This document shows positions 26,385 to 34,618 of a DNA stretch of 64,000 bases, piece after piece. The stretch covers positions 6,944,001-7,008,000 of the forward strand of contig NZ_CP114065.1 in assembly GCF_027627575.1 (NCBI RefSeq), given 5' to 3'. Both the position numbers and the translations under genes were made by a program. Below the pieces are notes generated by a model. That model was not told where the DNA came from. It did no database searches and saw only the letters and a list, made by a program, of their open reading frames with translations. The DNA is from Kribbella sp. CA-293567. Its GTDB lineage: Bacteria; Actinomycetota; Actinomycetes; Propionibacteriales; Kribbellaceae. Positions within the stretch are counted from its first letter, which is position 1. Each line of letters opens with the position of its first letter.

Positions 26385-27285
26385 TGTCGCAGCGTAACGA
26401 GATCCTGGTCCTCCTGCCGCCCGGGCGGGCCGTGATCAGCAGAACAGCCAGCGTGCAGAGCAGCATTCCGCCGACCGCGAGCGCGCCGATGGTCTCACCG
26501 AACAGCACGAAGGCGAAGACCATCGTGGTCGGCGGCACCAGATAGAGCAGGGCGCTGATCTTGGTGGCGCCCGCCAGTTCGAGGTTCACGAGATAGAGGC
26601 CCCAGCCACCACCGGTGGCCAGCACGACCAGCCACAGGACTGCGCCGTAAAACTGCAGTTCCCGCGGTACGGTCAGTTGGCTGGTCGCCGCGGCGACCAC
26701 GACGAAGAACACGCAGGAGACAAGGCTCTGCAGGCACAGCGCATCCAGCAGACTGGTCGTCGGCTTCCGGCGCCGGTCCCAGAGCGTGCCGGCCACCAGA
26801 CCGAGCAGTCCGCCCAGTGGGAGCAGGAAGACCACCGCTTTCGCGTGGCCGGCGCTCAGGTCGTCCGCAACGACCAGCGCTACGCCGGCCACCCCGAGGA
26901 CCAGACCGATCCATTGTCTGCCGCTGACTCGTTCCTTCAGCAGCGGACCGGCCAGCGTGGCGATCAGGATCGGCTGCAACGAACCGATGAGAGCCGTGAC
27001 ACCTGCGGAGATGCCGTGGTCGATACCGGTGAAGATGAGGCCTAGGTACAGGCACTGCGTCAGGAGCGCCATCACAGCGTGAGTGATCAGGTCGGCACTC
27101 GTCAGCTTCGGCCTGCGCTTCAGCAGTACCGCGGCGGCGAGGGCCCCGGCGACGACGTACCGCCAGGCGAGCAAGTCGAAGGCCGACGTGTACTCCGTGC
27201 CCCAGCGGGCGCCGATGAAGCCGCAACTCCAGAACACGACGAATCCTGTTCCGGCGAGGAGCGGAAGTGCCCTTGGAGTGATCAT
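26359..27285 (-). CDS. EamA (DMT) family transporter
   Basis: A 308-residue transporter of the drug/metabolite superfamily with ten predicted helices in two EamA repeats. The first runs through FDLLAWRYVVAGALAAAVLL; the second ends GAATKISALLYLVPPTTMVF-like. It probably exports a metabolite or drug. ATG 27285 is preferred over the TTG at 27294. A TetR gene diverges from it, and the operator at 27301-27314 covers both promoters. Confidence 0.87.
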   Translation of the reverse strand: MITPRALPLLAGTGFVVFWSCGFIGARWGTEYTSAFDLLAWRYVVAGALAAAVLLKRRPKLTSADLITHAVMALLTQCLYLGLIFTGIDHGISAGVTALIGSLQPILIATLAGPLLKERVSGRQWIGLVLGVAGVALVVADDLSAGHAKAVVFLLPLGGLLGLVAGTLWDRRRKPTTSLLDALCLQSLVSCVFFVVVAAATSQLTVPRELQFYGAVLWLVVLATGGGWGLYLVNLELAGATKISALLYLVPPTTMVFAFVLFGETIGALAVGGMLLCTLAVLLITARPGGRRTRISLRCDNGGTTVAG

Positions 27286-27300
27286 GGATCCCAAGTAACC

Positions 27301-27314
27301 ATACCGGTCGGTAT
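27301..27314. promoter_or_regulatory. TetR operator between EamA transporter and TetR gene
   Basis: A perfect palindrome with 6-bp arms ATACCG and CGGTAT around GT. It overlaps the TATACT -10 (27312-27317) of the tetR gene, whose start follows six bases later, and the likely -10 (27298-27303, minus strand) of the transporter gene. Binding would shut both genes. Confidence 0.75.
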
Positions 27315-27323
27315 ACTGTCAGT

Positions 27324-27944
27324 ATGGTCGACCAGCAGGCGAGACTCCTGACGAACCGCGGCGGGCTCGAGGCGGAGCGCCTGACACCGGCGGGTGAGCG
27401 CATCCTGACCGCGGCATCGATGCTGTTCTACGAGCACGGGATCCGGACGGTCGGGGTCGACGCGATCGCGGCTGCGGCCGAGGTGACGAAGAAGACGCTG
27501 TACGACCGGTTCGGGTCGAAGGACAACCTGATCGCGGCGTACCTGGAACGGCGCAACCGGGTCTGGCACACGTTTCTCGACGACCAGCTGACCGAGCGGC
27601 GGCCGTCGTCACCCGAGGAGATGATCCTGGCGCTGTTCGCGGCGCTGACGGACTGGATGGCCGAGTCGCGGCGCGGCTGCGGCTTCATCAACGCGAGCGT
27701 CGAGCTGGCAGCGCCGGACCACCCGGCGATGCCGGTGATCGTGGCGCAGAAACAGTGGATGCGGGCGGAGTTCCTGGCACAGGCCGCGCAAGGTGGGTTC
27801 GAACAGGTCGAAGAGCTGGCCGACCGGTTGCTCCTGCTCCACGAAGGGGCGCTGGTCTGTTACCGGGTGGCTGCGATGGAGCACGCGCCGGAGGTCGCGC
27901 GGCGGGCGGCAGCGGACCTGCTGGCGGGTTGGCCGCGAAGCTAG
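27324..27944 (+). CDS. TetR-family regulator
   Basis: A 206-residue TetR regulator. The helix-turn-helix is in VDAIAAAAEVTKKTLYDRFGSKDNL (residues about 46-70); the C-terminal domain (ligand pocket) follows. The ATG starts seven bases after a TATACT hexamer, so the mRNA is probably leaderless. It likely represses the divergent EamA transporter and itself through the palindrome at 27301-27314. It converges on the ion-channel gene with a four-base overlap of coding ends. Confidence 0.9.
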   Translation: MVDQQARLLTNRGGLEAERLTPAGERILTAASMLFYEHGIRTVGVDAIAAAAEVTKKTLYDRFGSKDNLIAAYLERRNRVWHTFLDDQLTERRPSSPEEMILALFAALTDWMAESRRGCGFINASVELAAPDHPAMPVIVAQKQWMRAEFLAQAAQGGFEQVEELADRLLLLHEGALVCYRVAAMEHAPEVARRAAADLLAGWPRS

Positions 27945-28600
27945 GCGCGACGCTTGGCGACGGTCAGGCCGACCAGCCTGGAGACGACCATCGCGACGTA
28001 CCCGAGGCCGGCCAGCTGCTCGATCATCACCACTGAGCGTCCCCAGGAGGTGATCGGCACGATGTCGCTCAGGCCGGTGCTCGACAGGGTGGTGAAGCTG
28101 AGGAAGAGCAGCTCCATCCAGCTGCGATCGGCGGTCGGGTTGACCGCCGCGGTGAAGCTGCCCGGGACCAGCGCCTGGACGAAGACGAAGAGGTAGGCGA
28201 AACCCCAGGCCACCAAGGTGAAGGTGGCGCCGGTGGCATAGAGCTCGTCCACACTCACGTCGTGGTCGGACAGCATGTAGCGCAGCAGGCTGTAGGCGGC
28301 GTAGAAGTAGAAGGCGGCATGGAGCACCCCGGAGATCGGCACGATCGCCTCGGTCGGTCGGATGGCGTCCACCAGCGACAGGACGACCGCCGGGATGCCG
28401 AGACAGACGCTGACCCAGGTGAGTCCCGGGGTCGAGCGGACCGAGAAGACGGCGAGCGTGAGGACGACGATGCCGAGGATCTCGAACGCGACTCGGCCGC
28501 CACGTGAGCCCTCCATCGCCGGGTAGACCAGGACGCCGAGCAGCTGGACGACCAGGAGGATCGCGGACGGGTTGCGGCGGGCGCCGTGCAACAGGTTCAC
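27941..28600 (-). CDS. two-pore-like ion channel protein
   Basis: A 219-residue membrane protein with six predicted helices and a pore loop of the Ion_trans_2 type: SFTTLSSTGLSDIVPITSWG near residue 170. The usual potassium filter TVGYGD is replaced by STGLSD, so selectivity is uncertain. The N-terminus (VNLLHGARRNPSAILLVVQL) fits a known actinobacterial group. The GTG start overlaps the stop of the thioesterase gene by four bases. Confidence 0.78.
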   Translation of the reverse strand: MNLLHGARRNPSAILLVVQLLGVLVYPAMEGSRGGRVAFEILGIVVLTLAVFSVRSTPGLTWVSVCLGIPAVVLSLVDAIRPTEAIVPISGVLHAAFYFYAAYSLLRYMLSDHDVSVDELYATGATFTLVAWGFAYLFVFVQALVPGSFTAAVNPTADRSWMELLFLSFTTLSSTGLSDIVPITSWGRSVVMIEQLAGLGYVAMVVSRLVGLTVAKRRA

Positions 28601-29208
28601 TTCTTGGACCCTGAGCGCTCTGTGGGCGCTGCCGGGGCTGCTGCCACCACGGCTTCCTCGGTCGGCTCGCGGGAGTCGATGATCGCCTGCCGCCGGGCCA
28701 GCCGGTGGCTGCGGCGGATCTCCGCCTCGCGCATCCGCCGGTGGTCCTCGTCGGTCTCCGGCACCACCTGCGGTACCGCGCGCGGCTTGCCTTCCTCGTC
28801 GACCGCCACGAACACCAGGTACGCCGTGGCGACGTGGACCTGCGGGCCGACCGCGTCCCAGCGATCGGCCGTGATCCGCACGCCGACCTCCATCGAGCTG
28901 CGGCCGGTCCAGTTCACCTGAGCGGTGAAGTGCACGACGTCGCCGACCCTGACCGGGACCAGGAAGACCATCTCGTCCATCGAGGCGGTCACCGCCGGAC
29001 CACCCGAGTGCCGGGCCGCGACGACACCGGCGACCGAGTCGACCAGCGTCATCACCACGCCACCGTGCACGGTGCCGAGCAGGTTGGTCTCGTGCTGGGC
29101 GGTGATGTGCGAGAGCGAGAGCCGGGTGGCCGACGCGGAGCGGCTCGTCACCTCGGGGCGCGGACCGCCGTCGGCCGGCGTCCGGTCTGCGCTGGGGGTG
29201 GCGGGCAT
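28597..29208 (-). CDS. acyl-CoA thioesterase (hotdog fold)
   Basis: A 203-residue thioesterase of the acyl-CoA hydrolase (YciA/BACH) type. The hotdog helix NLLGTVHGGVVMTLVDSVAG and strand VFLVPVRVGDVVHFTAQVN are clear; a charged C-terminal tail of about 50 residues follows. It hydrolyses acyl-CoA in the cytosol. ATG 29208 has AGGAG eight bases upstream; earlier open codons are not supported. It is coupled to the channel gene. Confidence 0.87.
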   Translation of the reverse strand: MPATPSADRTPADGGPRPEVTSRSASATRLSLSHITAQHETNLLGTVHGGVVMTLVDSVAGVVAARHSGGPAVTASMDEMVFLVPVRVGDVVHFTAQVNWTGRSSMEVGVRITADRWDAVGPQVHVATAYLVFVAVDEEGKPRAVPQVVPETDEDHRRMREAEIRRSHRLARRQAIIDSREPTEEAVVAAAPAAPTERSGSKK

Positions 29209-29341
29209 CGGGTCGCTCCTCGGTACTGCGTCGGCAGGTGGGTCGGCTCGCAGAATATCCGGCGGTTGTCCACAGGCCGCGAAGTACCGGCCGTCGATCG
29301 GCCGGACGCTCGTACTTTCTCTGTCGAAGGAGGTGGACAGC

Positions 29342-30271
29342 ATGATCACTCACGACGACTCCACCGAGCGGGCCCTGGGCAACGAACCCGAGGCGCTCGC
29401 GCCGCTGTCCCGGGCCGAGGCCGCACACCTGGTGCGGCTGAGTCTCGAGGCCGCCGCCCGCCACGCACTGCCCGCGCGGTACGACGGCGCCGGGGCGCTG
29501 GTCCTGCATCCGGACTCGCCACCGAGTGGCCGGTTCGAGGCAGGGCTGACGAACCTGGCGAGGATCGTCGCCGGGCAGCGGCCGGACCACTGGCCACGGC
29601 TGGTCGGCGAGCACTTCGACCGGCTGGCACACGCCGTGCGGCACGGCCCGCCGCCGGCTCCGGCCGATCCGCGACGTGAGCTCCTACAGCGGCTGGCCGT
29701 CAAGGACTCACTGGAGCCACGACTGACCAGTTCGGCACCGGAGTTCGTGCCCGGTCTGCTGTCGGTCCCTGCCACGACCACCGACGGCACGATCACCATG
29801 TATCTCGACCCGGAGACGGATCTCGGCCTCAGCTGGGCGGCAGCCGAGTCCTACGGTCTGCGCAACCTTCGATCACTGACTGACACGGTCACCTACGCCG
29901 AGCACGACGGCACTCGGGTCGCCCTGGTCACCGGCCACGACTTCGCCGCCTCGCGAGCCCTCGTGCTCGACACCGTCCTGCGGGAATCGCTCCAGATCGA
30001 GAACCCGCGATACGGCGTACTGGCGGCGATGCCGGTCCGCAACCTGCTGCTCGTGCACGTGATCGCCGACCTGTCGGTGATCCCAGCCCTCGGCCTGATG
30101 CTCAACCTGGCCGGCCGCTCGTACGCCACCGACCCTGGTCCACTGAGCCCGTGGATCTACCTGGCCGGCAGGAACGGCTGGCAGCCGGCGACCCGCCCCT
30201 TGGGCGACTCCGCTCCCGGGTTGTCCTCCCCGTTCGTCGACCTGCTTCACCAACTGGACCAGGCCTCATGA
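29342..30271 (+). CDS. hypothetical protein, 309 residues
   Basis: Not recognised. The product is mainly alpha/beta and cytosolic, with EAAHLVRLSLEAAARHALP near the N-terminus and YGVLAAMPVRNLLLVHVIAD near residue 225, vaguely like DUF1444 (YtpQ) proteins, but this match is weak. The ATG has a strong GAAGGAGG site (about 29325-29332). It diverges from the thioesterase gene. A strong hairpin follows. Confidence 0.7.
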   Translation: MITHDDSTERALGNEPEALAPLSRAEAAHLVRLSLEAAARHALPARYDGAGALVLHPDSPPSGRFEAGLTNLARIVAGQRPDHWPRLVGEHFDRLAHAVRHGPPPAPADPRRELLQRLAVKDSLEPRLTSSAPEFVPGLLSVPATTTDGTITMYLDPETDLGLSWAAAESYGLRNLRSLTDTVTYAEHDGTRVALVTGHDFAASRALVLDTVLRESLQIENPRYGVLAAMPVRNLLLVHVIADLSVIPALGLMLNLAGRSYATDPGPLSPWIYLAGRNGWQPATRPLGDSAPGLSSPFVDLLHQLDQAS

Positions 30272-30290
30272 CGATGTCGGCCTGCTGCAG

Positions 30291-30334
30291 TGCAACCAAG
30301 GGCGAGGTTCGCATCCGCGGACGCCCTTGGTGCA
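30291..30334. terminator. bidirectional hairpin
   Basis: Arms CCAAGGGCG (30296-30304) and CGCCCTTGG (30322-30330), extended on both sides to TGCA with one bulge, flank a 17-base loop between two convergent genes. Confidence 0.75.
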
Positions 30335-30348
30335 TGCCAGCCGTGCTC

Positions 30349-31179
30349 TTACGGTTGCGTGGTCCGGGTGGCCTCGAGCGCGCCCAGAAGGCCGAGGGCG
30401 TCCGCGCTCGGGCTTCCTGCTGGGGCGGTTGCGACGGTGAGCTGCTGTCCGCGTACTTCGCGGACGTCGAGCGTCTGGTAGGTCAGGGTGATCCGGCCGA
30501 TGTCGGGGTGGTTGATGACCTTCTCGGTCAGGCTGAGGCCGGCAACGGTCTGGTCCGCCCAGAAGGACGCGAACTCTGGAGACCCGGCGAGCATGCGGGA
30601 GACGAGCGGAGGCACGGCCGGATGAGGCCTGGCGAAGCCCGCGGCCAGACGCAGGGCGCTGACCGCGGCGCGTGCGACGTGGTCCCAGTGGGCGAAGTAG
30701 GTGCGTGCCGTGGGGTCGACGAACAGGAAGTCGAACGCCCCGAGGGCCAGTTGCGACGGGCCCAGGAGTGCTTTGGCTGTGGTGTTGGCGGCGAGAATCT
30801 GAAAGCCGGGGTCGACGACGTAGGCGGCGGCCTGCGGGAAGGCGTCCATGAGTTGCAGCAGTTCGGGACTGACCGGCCCGGGCTCCGGCTGGGAGGCGGG
30901 TGCGAGCTTTGCGAGGCGGAAGGTGTGGTCGCGGGCGTCCGGACTCAGTCGCAGGGCGGTGCACAAGGCGTCCACGACTTGTGCTGACGGTGTGCGTTCG
31001 CGGCCCTGTTCGAGCCGGCTGTAGTAGTCGGCACTGACGCCGGCCAGCACGGCGACCTCTTCGCGCCGCAACCCGGAGACCCGTCGAGCACCGACATCGG
31101 GCAGGCCGACGTCAGCGGGTGTGAGGCGGGAGCGCTGGGCACGCAGGAAGTCGCCGAGGGGACCAGGTGATGTCGCCAT
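30349..31179 (-). CDS. XRE-family regulator with MmyB-like sensor domain
   Basis: A 276-residue regulator: N-terminal XRE helix-turn-helix (RREEVAVLAGVSADYYSRLE, residues about 38-57), then an MmyB-like ligand-binding domain (FPQAAAYVVDPGFQILAANT, then LLFVDPTARTYFAHW). MmyB domains are thought to bind a fatty acid-like ligand. ATG 31179 is the first codon fitting the family N-terminus. A set of five phased repeats lies 65-175 bases upstream. The target is unknown. Confidence 0.88.
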   Translation of the reverse strand: MATSPGPLGDFLRAQRSRLTPADVGLPDVGARRVSGLRREEVAVLAGVSADYYSRLEQGRERTPSAQVVDALCTALRLSPDARDHTFRLAKLAPASQPEPGPVSPELLQLMDAFPQAAAYVVDPGFQILAANTTAKALLGPSQLALGAFDFLFVDPTARTYFAHWDHVARAAVSALRLAAGFARPHPAVPPLVSRMLAGSPEFASFWADQTVAGLSLTEKVINHPDIGRITLTYQTLDVREVRGQQLTVATAPAGSPSADALGLLGALEATRTTQP

Positions 31180-31244
31180 GTACTTCAGGCTAACCGCGGT
31201 CAGCCAACTCAGGCAGGGTGTGCTGCTCCCTGTCTCGGGTGGCC

Positions 31245-31354
31245 CGGAGTACCGCCGCACGGCACCCGGAGTACCGCCGCACGGCACCCGGAATGCCGCC
31301 GCACGGCACCCGGAATGCCGCCGCACGGCACCCGGAGTGTCGCCGTACGGCGCG
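31245..31354. repeat. five tandem 22-bp repeats upstream of the XRE gene
   Basis: Units start at 31245, 31267, 31289, 31311 and 31333, each 22 bases and each opening CGGA. Units 1 and 2 are identical, 3 and 4 are identical, and unit 5 is diverged. Each holds a near-palindrome GCCGCACGGC; in unit 5 it is the perfect palindrome GCCGTACGGC. A further CCGTACGG lies at 31419-31426. The 22-bp period puts all copies on one helix face. Confidence 0.9.
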
Positions 31355-31443
31355 TTCGTCCAGCGACGGATGCAGCCGTCGCCGACCCTTGGTGTGGTGG
31401 AGAGCAGCCGCTCCCCGCCGTACGGGAAGATGCCGTCGGCCGC

Positions 31444-32034
31444 TCAGGCGACCGGGTCACGCAGGATCGTGCGCAGTGTGTCCTGGGGCGTGCTGCGGGT
31501 GAAGGCGTCCAGGTGGACCTCGTGGTGCGGGCCGTTGCGGCGGAGACCGCGCTGGCGCGCGAACTCACCGAGCCGTCCGAGCGTGGCGAACTCTTCGGCG
31601 AACGGGCCGTGGTGCATGACCTGGACGACGTCCTGCTCTGGAACGATGAAGACGGTCACCTCGTCGGATGCCGTGTCCGCGGCGCCGGCCGCTCGGGCGC
31701 GAGCGGCGTCGACATCCTCCTGGGTGGTGCCGGTAGGGATCTGGGACAGGACCCGGTAGCGCAGGGACGAGATCGGGTTGACGCTGTAGAAGTCGGCGAT
31801 CTCGACAGGTTCCGAACCCTCCGGGTACCAGTACTGGATCTCCTCGACCGGTGCGGAGCCGGTTGCCTGGGTGAGCTGGTCCGCGATGTCGGTGACCAGA
31901 GTCTTCTTGCGGTAGAACTCGTCGGTCCCCGGCGCTCCGCCGCCCAGGACAGCGACATAGGTCACCGCTGGTGTACGGACGTGCTCGGGGTCGTCGGCGG
32001 CCTGCAGGTGGTCGGTGTGCTGGGTCGTCAGCAT
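31444..32034 (-). CDS. GyrI-like small-molecule-binding protein
   Basis: A 196-residue protein of the GyrI-like/AraC effector-binding superfamily (TYVAVLGGGAPGTDEFYRKK, DEVTVFIVPEQDVVQVMHHG, HHEVHLDAFTRS). Such proteins bind hydrophobic ligands; a few hydrolyse cyclopropanoids. The ATG follows AGGAGCACCC. It sits downstream of, and on the same strand as, a MazG-like gene and a TetR gene, with 46 bases between. Confidence 0.8.
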   Translation of the reverse strand: MLTTQHTDHLQAADDPEHVRTPAVTYVAVLGGGAPGTDEFYRKKTLVTDIADQLTQATGSAPVEEIQYWYPEGSEPVEIADFYSVNPISSLRYRVLSQIPTGTTQEDVDAARARAAGAADTASDEVTVFIVPEQDVVQVMHHGPFAEEFATLGRLGEFARQRGLRRNGPHHEVHLDAFTRSTPQDTLRTILRDPVA

Positions 32035-32080
32035 GGGTGCTCCTTGGAGGATCGTGCGGTGTGGCGGGTCAGGTGGTGGA

Positions 32081-32452
32081 TCAGTTCTGCTCGGGCCTGG
32101 CGGGCGCGGTGCGGGCGACAGTGGATTCCAGGCCGGTGCGGATGCGGTCCATGGTCCGGGCGTAGGCCACGTCGATGTCGATGTCGAGCTTGTCGGCCAG
32201 GACGAACGTCCACCACATCGACTCAGCGAGCTTGTGCTCCAGTTCCGCGCGCGGGTCCCCCTCGATGGCCCAGGTGCCGTCGTGGGCCAGGAGCAGACGT
32301 CCGATATGACCGACGTCGTTGGAGAAGCCGATCATCAACTCGTGCAACGACCACGTCTTGCCGTTGAACCGCTCTTCCAGGACTTCGTAGAGGGAGCGGA
32401 CGGCGAGGGCCTGCTCGCGGGCGGCCGCGAGCGACGATGGGGAATCAGGCAT
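32081..32452 (-). CDS. MazG-like protein
   Basis: A 123-residue all-helical protein resembling the MazG-like nucleotide pyrophosphohydrolase family: EERFNGKTWSLHELMIGFSN, then EHKLAESMWWTFVLADKLDID. The acidic metal-binding residues are partly present. It would hydrolyse a nucleoside triphosphate, but the catalytic set is not certain. It starts inside the last eight bases of the tetR gene, so it is in that operon. Confidence 0.7.
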   Translation of the reverse strand: MPDSPSSLAAAREQALAVRSLYEVLEERFNGKTWSLHELMIGFSNDVGHIGRLLLAHDGTWAIEGDPRAELEHKLAESMWWTFVLADKLDIDIDVAYARTMDRIRTGLESTVARTAPARPEQN

Positions 32453-33077
32453 GGGTGTTCTCCTTCGAGGTGGCGGATCGAGAGTCGGCCACTGATACGG
32501 GAAAGACGGTCACAGCCCGCTCTGCCAATGCCACCAGGGATTCCCGCGGGGTTCCGTCTGCGGCGCGGATGGCGAAACCGCTGCTGAGCGTGATGAGGAA
32601 CGTGGCGAGCTCGTCGGGGTCCTCGCTGCCGGGCAGGTCCCCGTCGGCGATCGCCTGCCGGAACCGGTCCGCGAACAGTCGCTGGACCGTGGCGCGGTTC
32701 TCTGCGAGTACGGCGTACTCACCCGAGTCGTCCGGCGTGGCGACGGCCTGCACCGACAAGCAGCCGGCCGGTCGCCCGGGCGCGGTCACTGCGAGCGCGT
32801 TGCCGACGAGGAACGCCCGCGCGCACTCTCGCGCCGAGGGCTGCTCCAGTGCGTCCGTGACGTAACCCATGTTGCGCTCGACATACCGGTGTAGCGCCGC
32901 CTGGAATAGCCGAGCCTTGTCACCGAACGCCCCGTAGACGCTGGGCTTGTTGATCCCCATCGCTGCGGCGAGCTCCGACAGGCTCGCGGCGGCGAAGCCG
33001 CGACGCCAGAACACCTCCACCGCGGCATCCAGCGCCTCATCGATATCGAAGGCGCGCGGCCTGCCCGGTCCAGCCAT
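32445..33077 (-). CDS. TetR-family regulator
   Basis: A 210-residue TetR regulator (GRPRAFDIDEALDAAVEVFW, helix-turn-helix in LSELAAAMGINKPSVYGAFG). It heads a unit with the MazG-like and GyrI-like genes. ATG 33077 has AGGAGG five bases before it and is preferred over the GTG at 33083. A 24-bp imperfect palindrome at 33108-33131 in its AT-rich leader is a good candidate operator. Confidence 0.9.
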   Translation of the reverse strand: MAGPGRPRAFDIDEALDAAVEVFWRRGFAAASLSELAAAMGINKPSVYGAFGDKARLFQAALHRYVERNMGYVTDALEQPSARECARAFLVGNALAVTAPGRPAGCLSVQAVATPDDSGEYAVLAENRATVQRLFADRFRQAIADGDLPGSEDPDELATFLITLSSGFAIRAADGTPRESLVALAERAVTVFPVSVADSRSATSKENTHA

Positions 33078-33107
33078 GGTCACCTCCTGCAGGAATGCTG
33101 ACTTCGA

Positions 33108-33131
33108 TTTTTATAACGTGCGGTACAAAAA
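33108..33131. promoter_or_regulatory. TetR-type palindrome upstream of the 33077 regulator
   Basis: The pattern TTTTTnTAnCGnnCGnTAnAAAAA is symmetric about 33119/33120. On the minus strand it contains TTATAA, usable as a -10. It stands out as a short A/T-rich stretch in GC-rich DNA, 31 bases before the tetR start. Confidence 0.65.
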
Positions 33132-33294
33132 CATAATGCCACAGGTCCGAGAGAAGTTTCGAGTCGGGCGGGAATGTTGAGGGGGTGTAGTCCTCCCTGG
33201 TTCGCCCACCCTTCCCGAGCGGGTTCACGCCGCCGCAGGCTTTGGCCATACAGGCGGCCGAACGCGCCGCTTGACGACCACGAAGGTGGATGAG

Positions 33295-33678
33295 ATGCCG
33301 CTCGACCACTACCGCACACCGGGCCGCGGCGGGCCCATCACCGAGCACGACGACTCCATCGCCGACTGGATCGCCGCGACCAACACTCACGACTCCGCCG
33401 CGTACCTGGCGTTCTTCACCGAAGACGCCGTGCTGGACGACCCTTCCGTCGGGAAGGTCTTCGAGGGACACGCGGGGATCAACGAGTACTTCCAGTCCTA
33501 CTTCGTCGGTTACAACACCCAGACTCGGTTGCTCAGCACTGAGCCACGCGACGGGCACGTCCACGTCGAGGTCGAGTTCACCGGCGAGTTCCCCGAGGGC
33601 CGCATCGGCGGGATCTTCGACCTCACCCTGACCACCGAGCACAAGATCGCGCACGTGCGGGCCGACCTGCGCCGGTAG
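33295..33678 (+). CDS. SnoaL-like (NTF2-fold) protein
   Basis: A 127-residue protein of the NTF2/SnoaL-like superfamily: SIADWIAATNTHDSAAYLAF, then FTEDAVLDDPSVGKVFEGH and INEYFQSYFVG. Such proteins are small cone-shaped isomerases, cyclases or binding proteins; no substrate is assigned. ATG 33295 has AAGGTGG five bases upstream, better than the TTG at 33271. It diverges from the tetR gene and may share its operator region. Confidence 0.82.
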   Translation: MPLDHYRTPGRGGPITEHDDSIADWIAATNTHDSAAYLAFFTEDAVLDDPSVGKVFEGHAGINEYFQSYFVGYNTQTRLLSTEPRDGHVHVEVEFTGEFPEGRIGGIFDLTLTTEHKIAHVRADLRR

Positions 33679-33836
33679 GCACAGCTGCGTAATGTCGGCG
33701 GCGCCGCCATAGTCCGCACCCCGAGGCGGGCGGCTCCCTCGGAGCCGACTCACCTGCCGACCTCGCACCCTGGAAGTCACCTCGCTGCCGTCCCAGCGGG
33801 ATGCCGTCGGGGATCAAGACGGCGTATACCGGGCGA

Positions 33837-34399
33837 CTACCTCCACGCAGCGTCGGAACTGCGCCTGCGAAGCGGGGTTCTTCCAACCGAGCTTTTCGAG
33901 TGCTCCCCGTGGACCAGTACGGGCCAGGGCGCGGTACGGGTCAGCACCTCTTGGCGCAGGAAGTCGGCGCCACGCTCGACTACCACGGCTGCTGCCTGAC
34001 CGAGTGTTTCCCTGACGATGAGTGCGACCCGGCTGACTTCATGCTGGTCGGGTAACCGGAGCGCGTGCCGGATGCCTCGGTGGTCGTCCGGGACCACGCT
34101 GTCCACCCGCGCCAAAACCTCACCGGCGTCCATGCCCAACCGCTCGAGATCAGCAGCAGAGGTGTCGCTCGAGGCTTCCTCGAGTGAACGGCCCGCGCTT
34201 GTGTCATGAGGTGCGCCTCGTCGGTGAACCACGGCGTGGCCTGACGCGCGATCCGGATCACCACAGCGAGCTCGCCGGCGAGTTCGGCGCGGTAGGTCTC
34301 GTTCATCCCGCCGCCGGCCAGGGGTACGAGTCGCTCGACGCCGCGGCCACAGACCGAGCGCACCACCGAGTCGATGATCGGACTAGGAGTTGTCACCAT
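33837..34399 (-). pseudogene. decayed aminoglycoside phosphotransferase-family gene
   Basis: The 5' part, from ATG 34399, reads like the N-lobe of an APH kinase (VERLVPLAGGGMNETYRAEL, then RIARQATPWFTDEAHLMTQA) to about 34200. The homology then jumps to another frame, where LERLGMDAGEVLARVDS, HALRLPDQHEVSRVAL and PWPVLVHGE continue it. About 30 codons of the hinge seem missing at the jump. The catalytic loop decays after LVHGE, and the HGDxxxxN and DWE segments are absent. No intact frame spans it. The 3' limit is approximate. Confidence 0.65.
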
Positions 34400-34618
34400 C
34401 AGGCAAGTGTCGTGCGGCGATCCTGGCCAGGCCACCCGAAAACTGGCTGGGTGAGGTGGCAAAGCCAGGTGTGACAGACGTGAGACTGGGCGGTGCCTCG
34501 GCAGAAGAGGCGCCGCCCAATCGGTCTGGAGCTGTGGGGCTTTGGTGCAGGTGGTCAGCCGACCAAGATTCGTTGCGGTTAGCAACAGAATACCCGGGCG
34601 GCCGGGTGGAGCTGGAGG

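Noticed and set aside
31218..31502. Plus-strand frame through the 22-bp repeats
   Set aside because: 22 is not a multiple of three, so the repeats are not coding repeats, and no start signal or motif supports a protein.
33801..34055. Short 84-residue plus-strand frame over the decayed kinase
   Set aside because: No domain or ribosome-binding site; the minus strand retains clear kinase homology.
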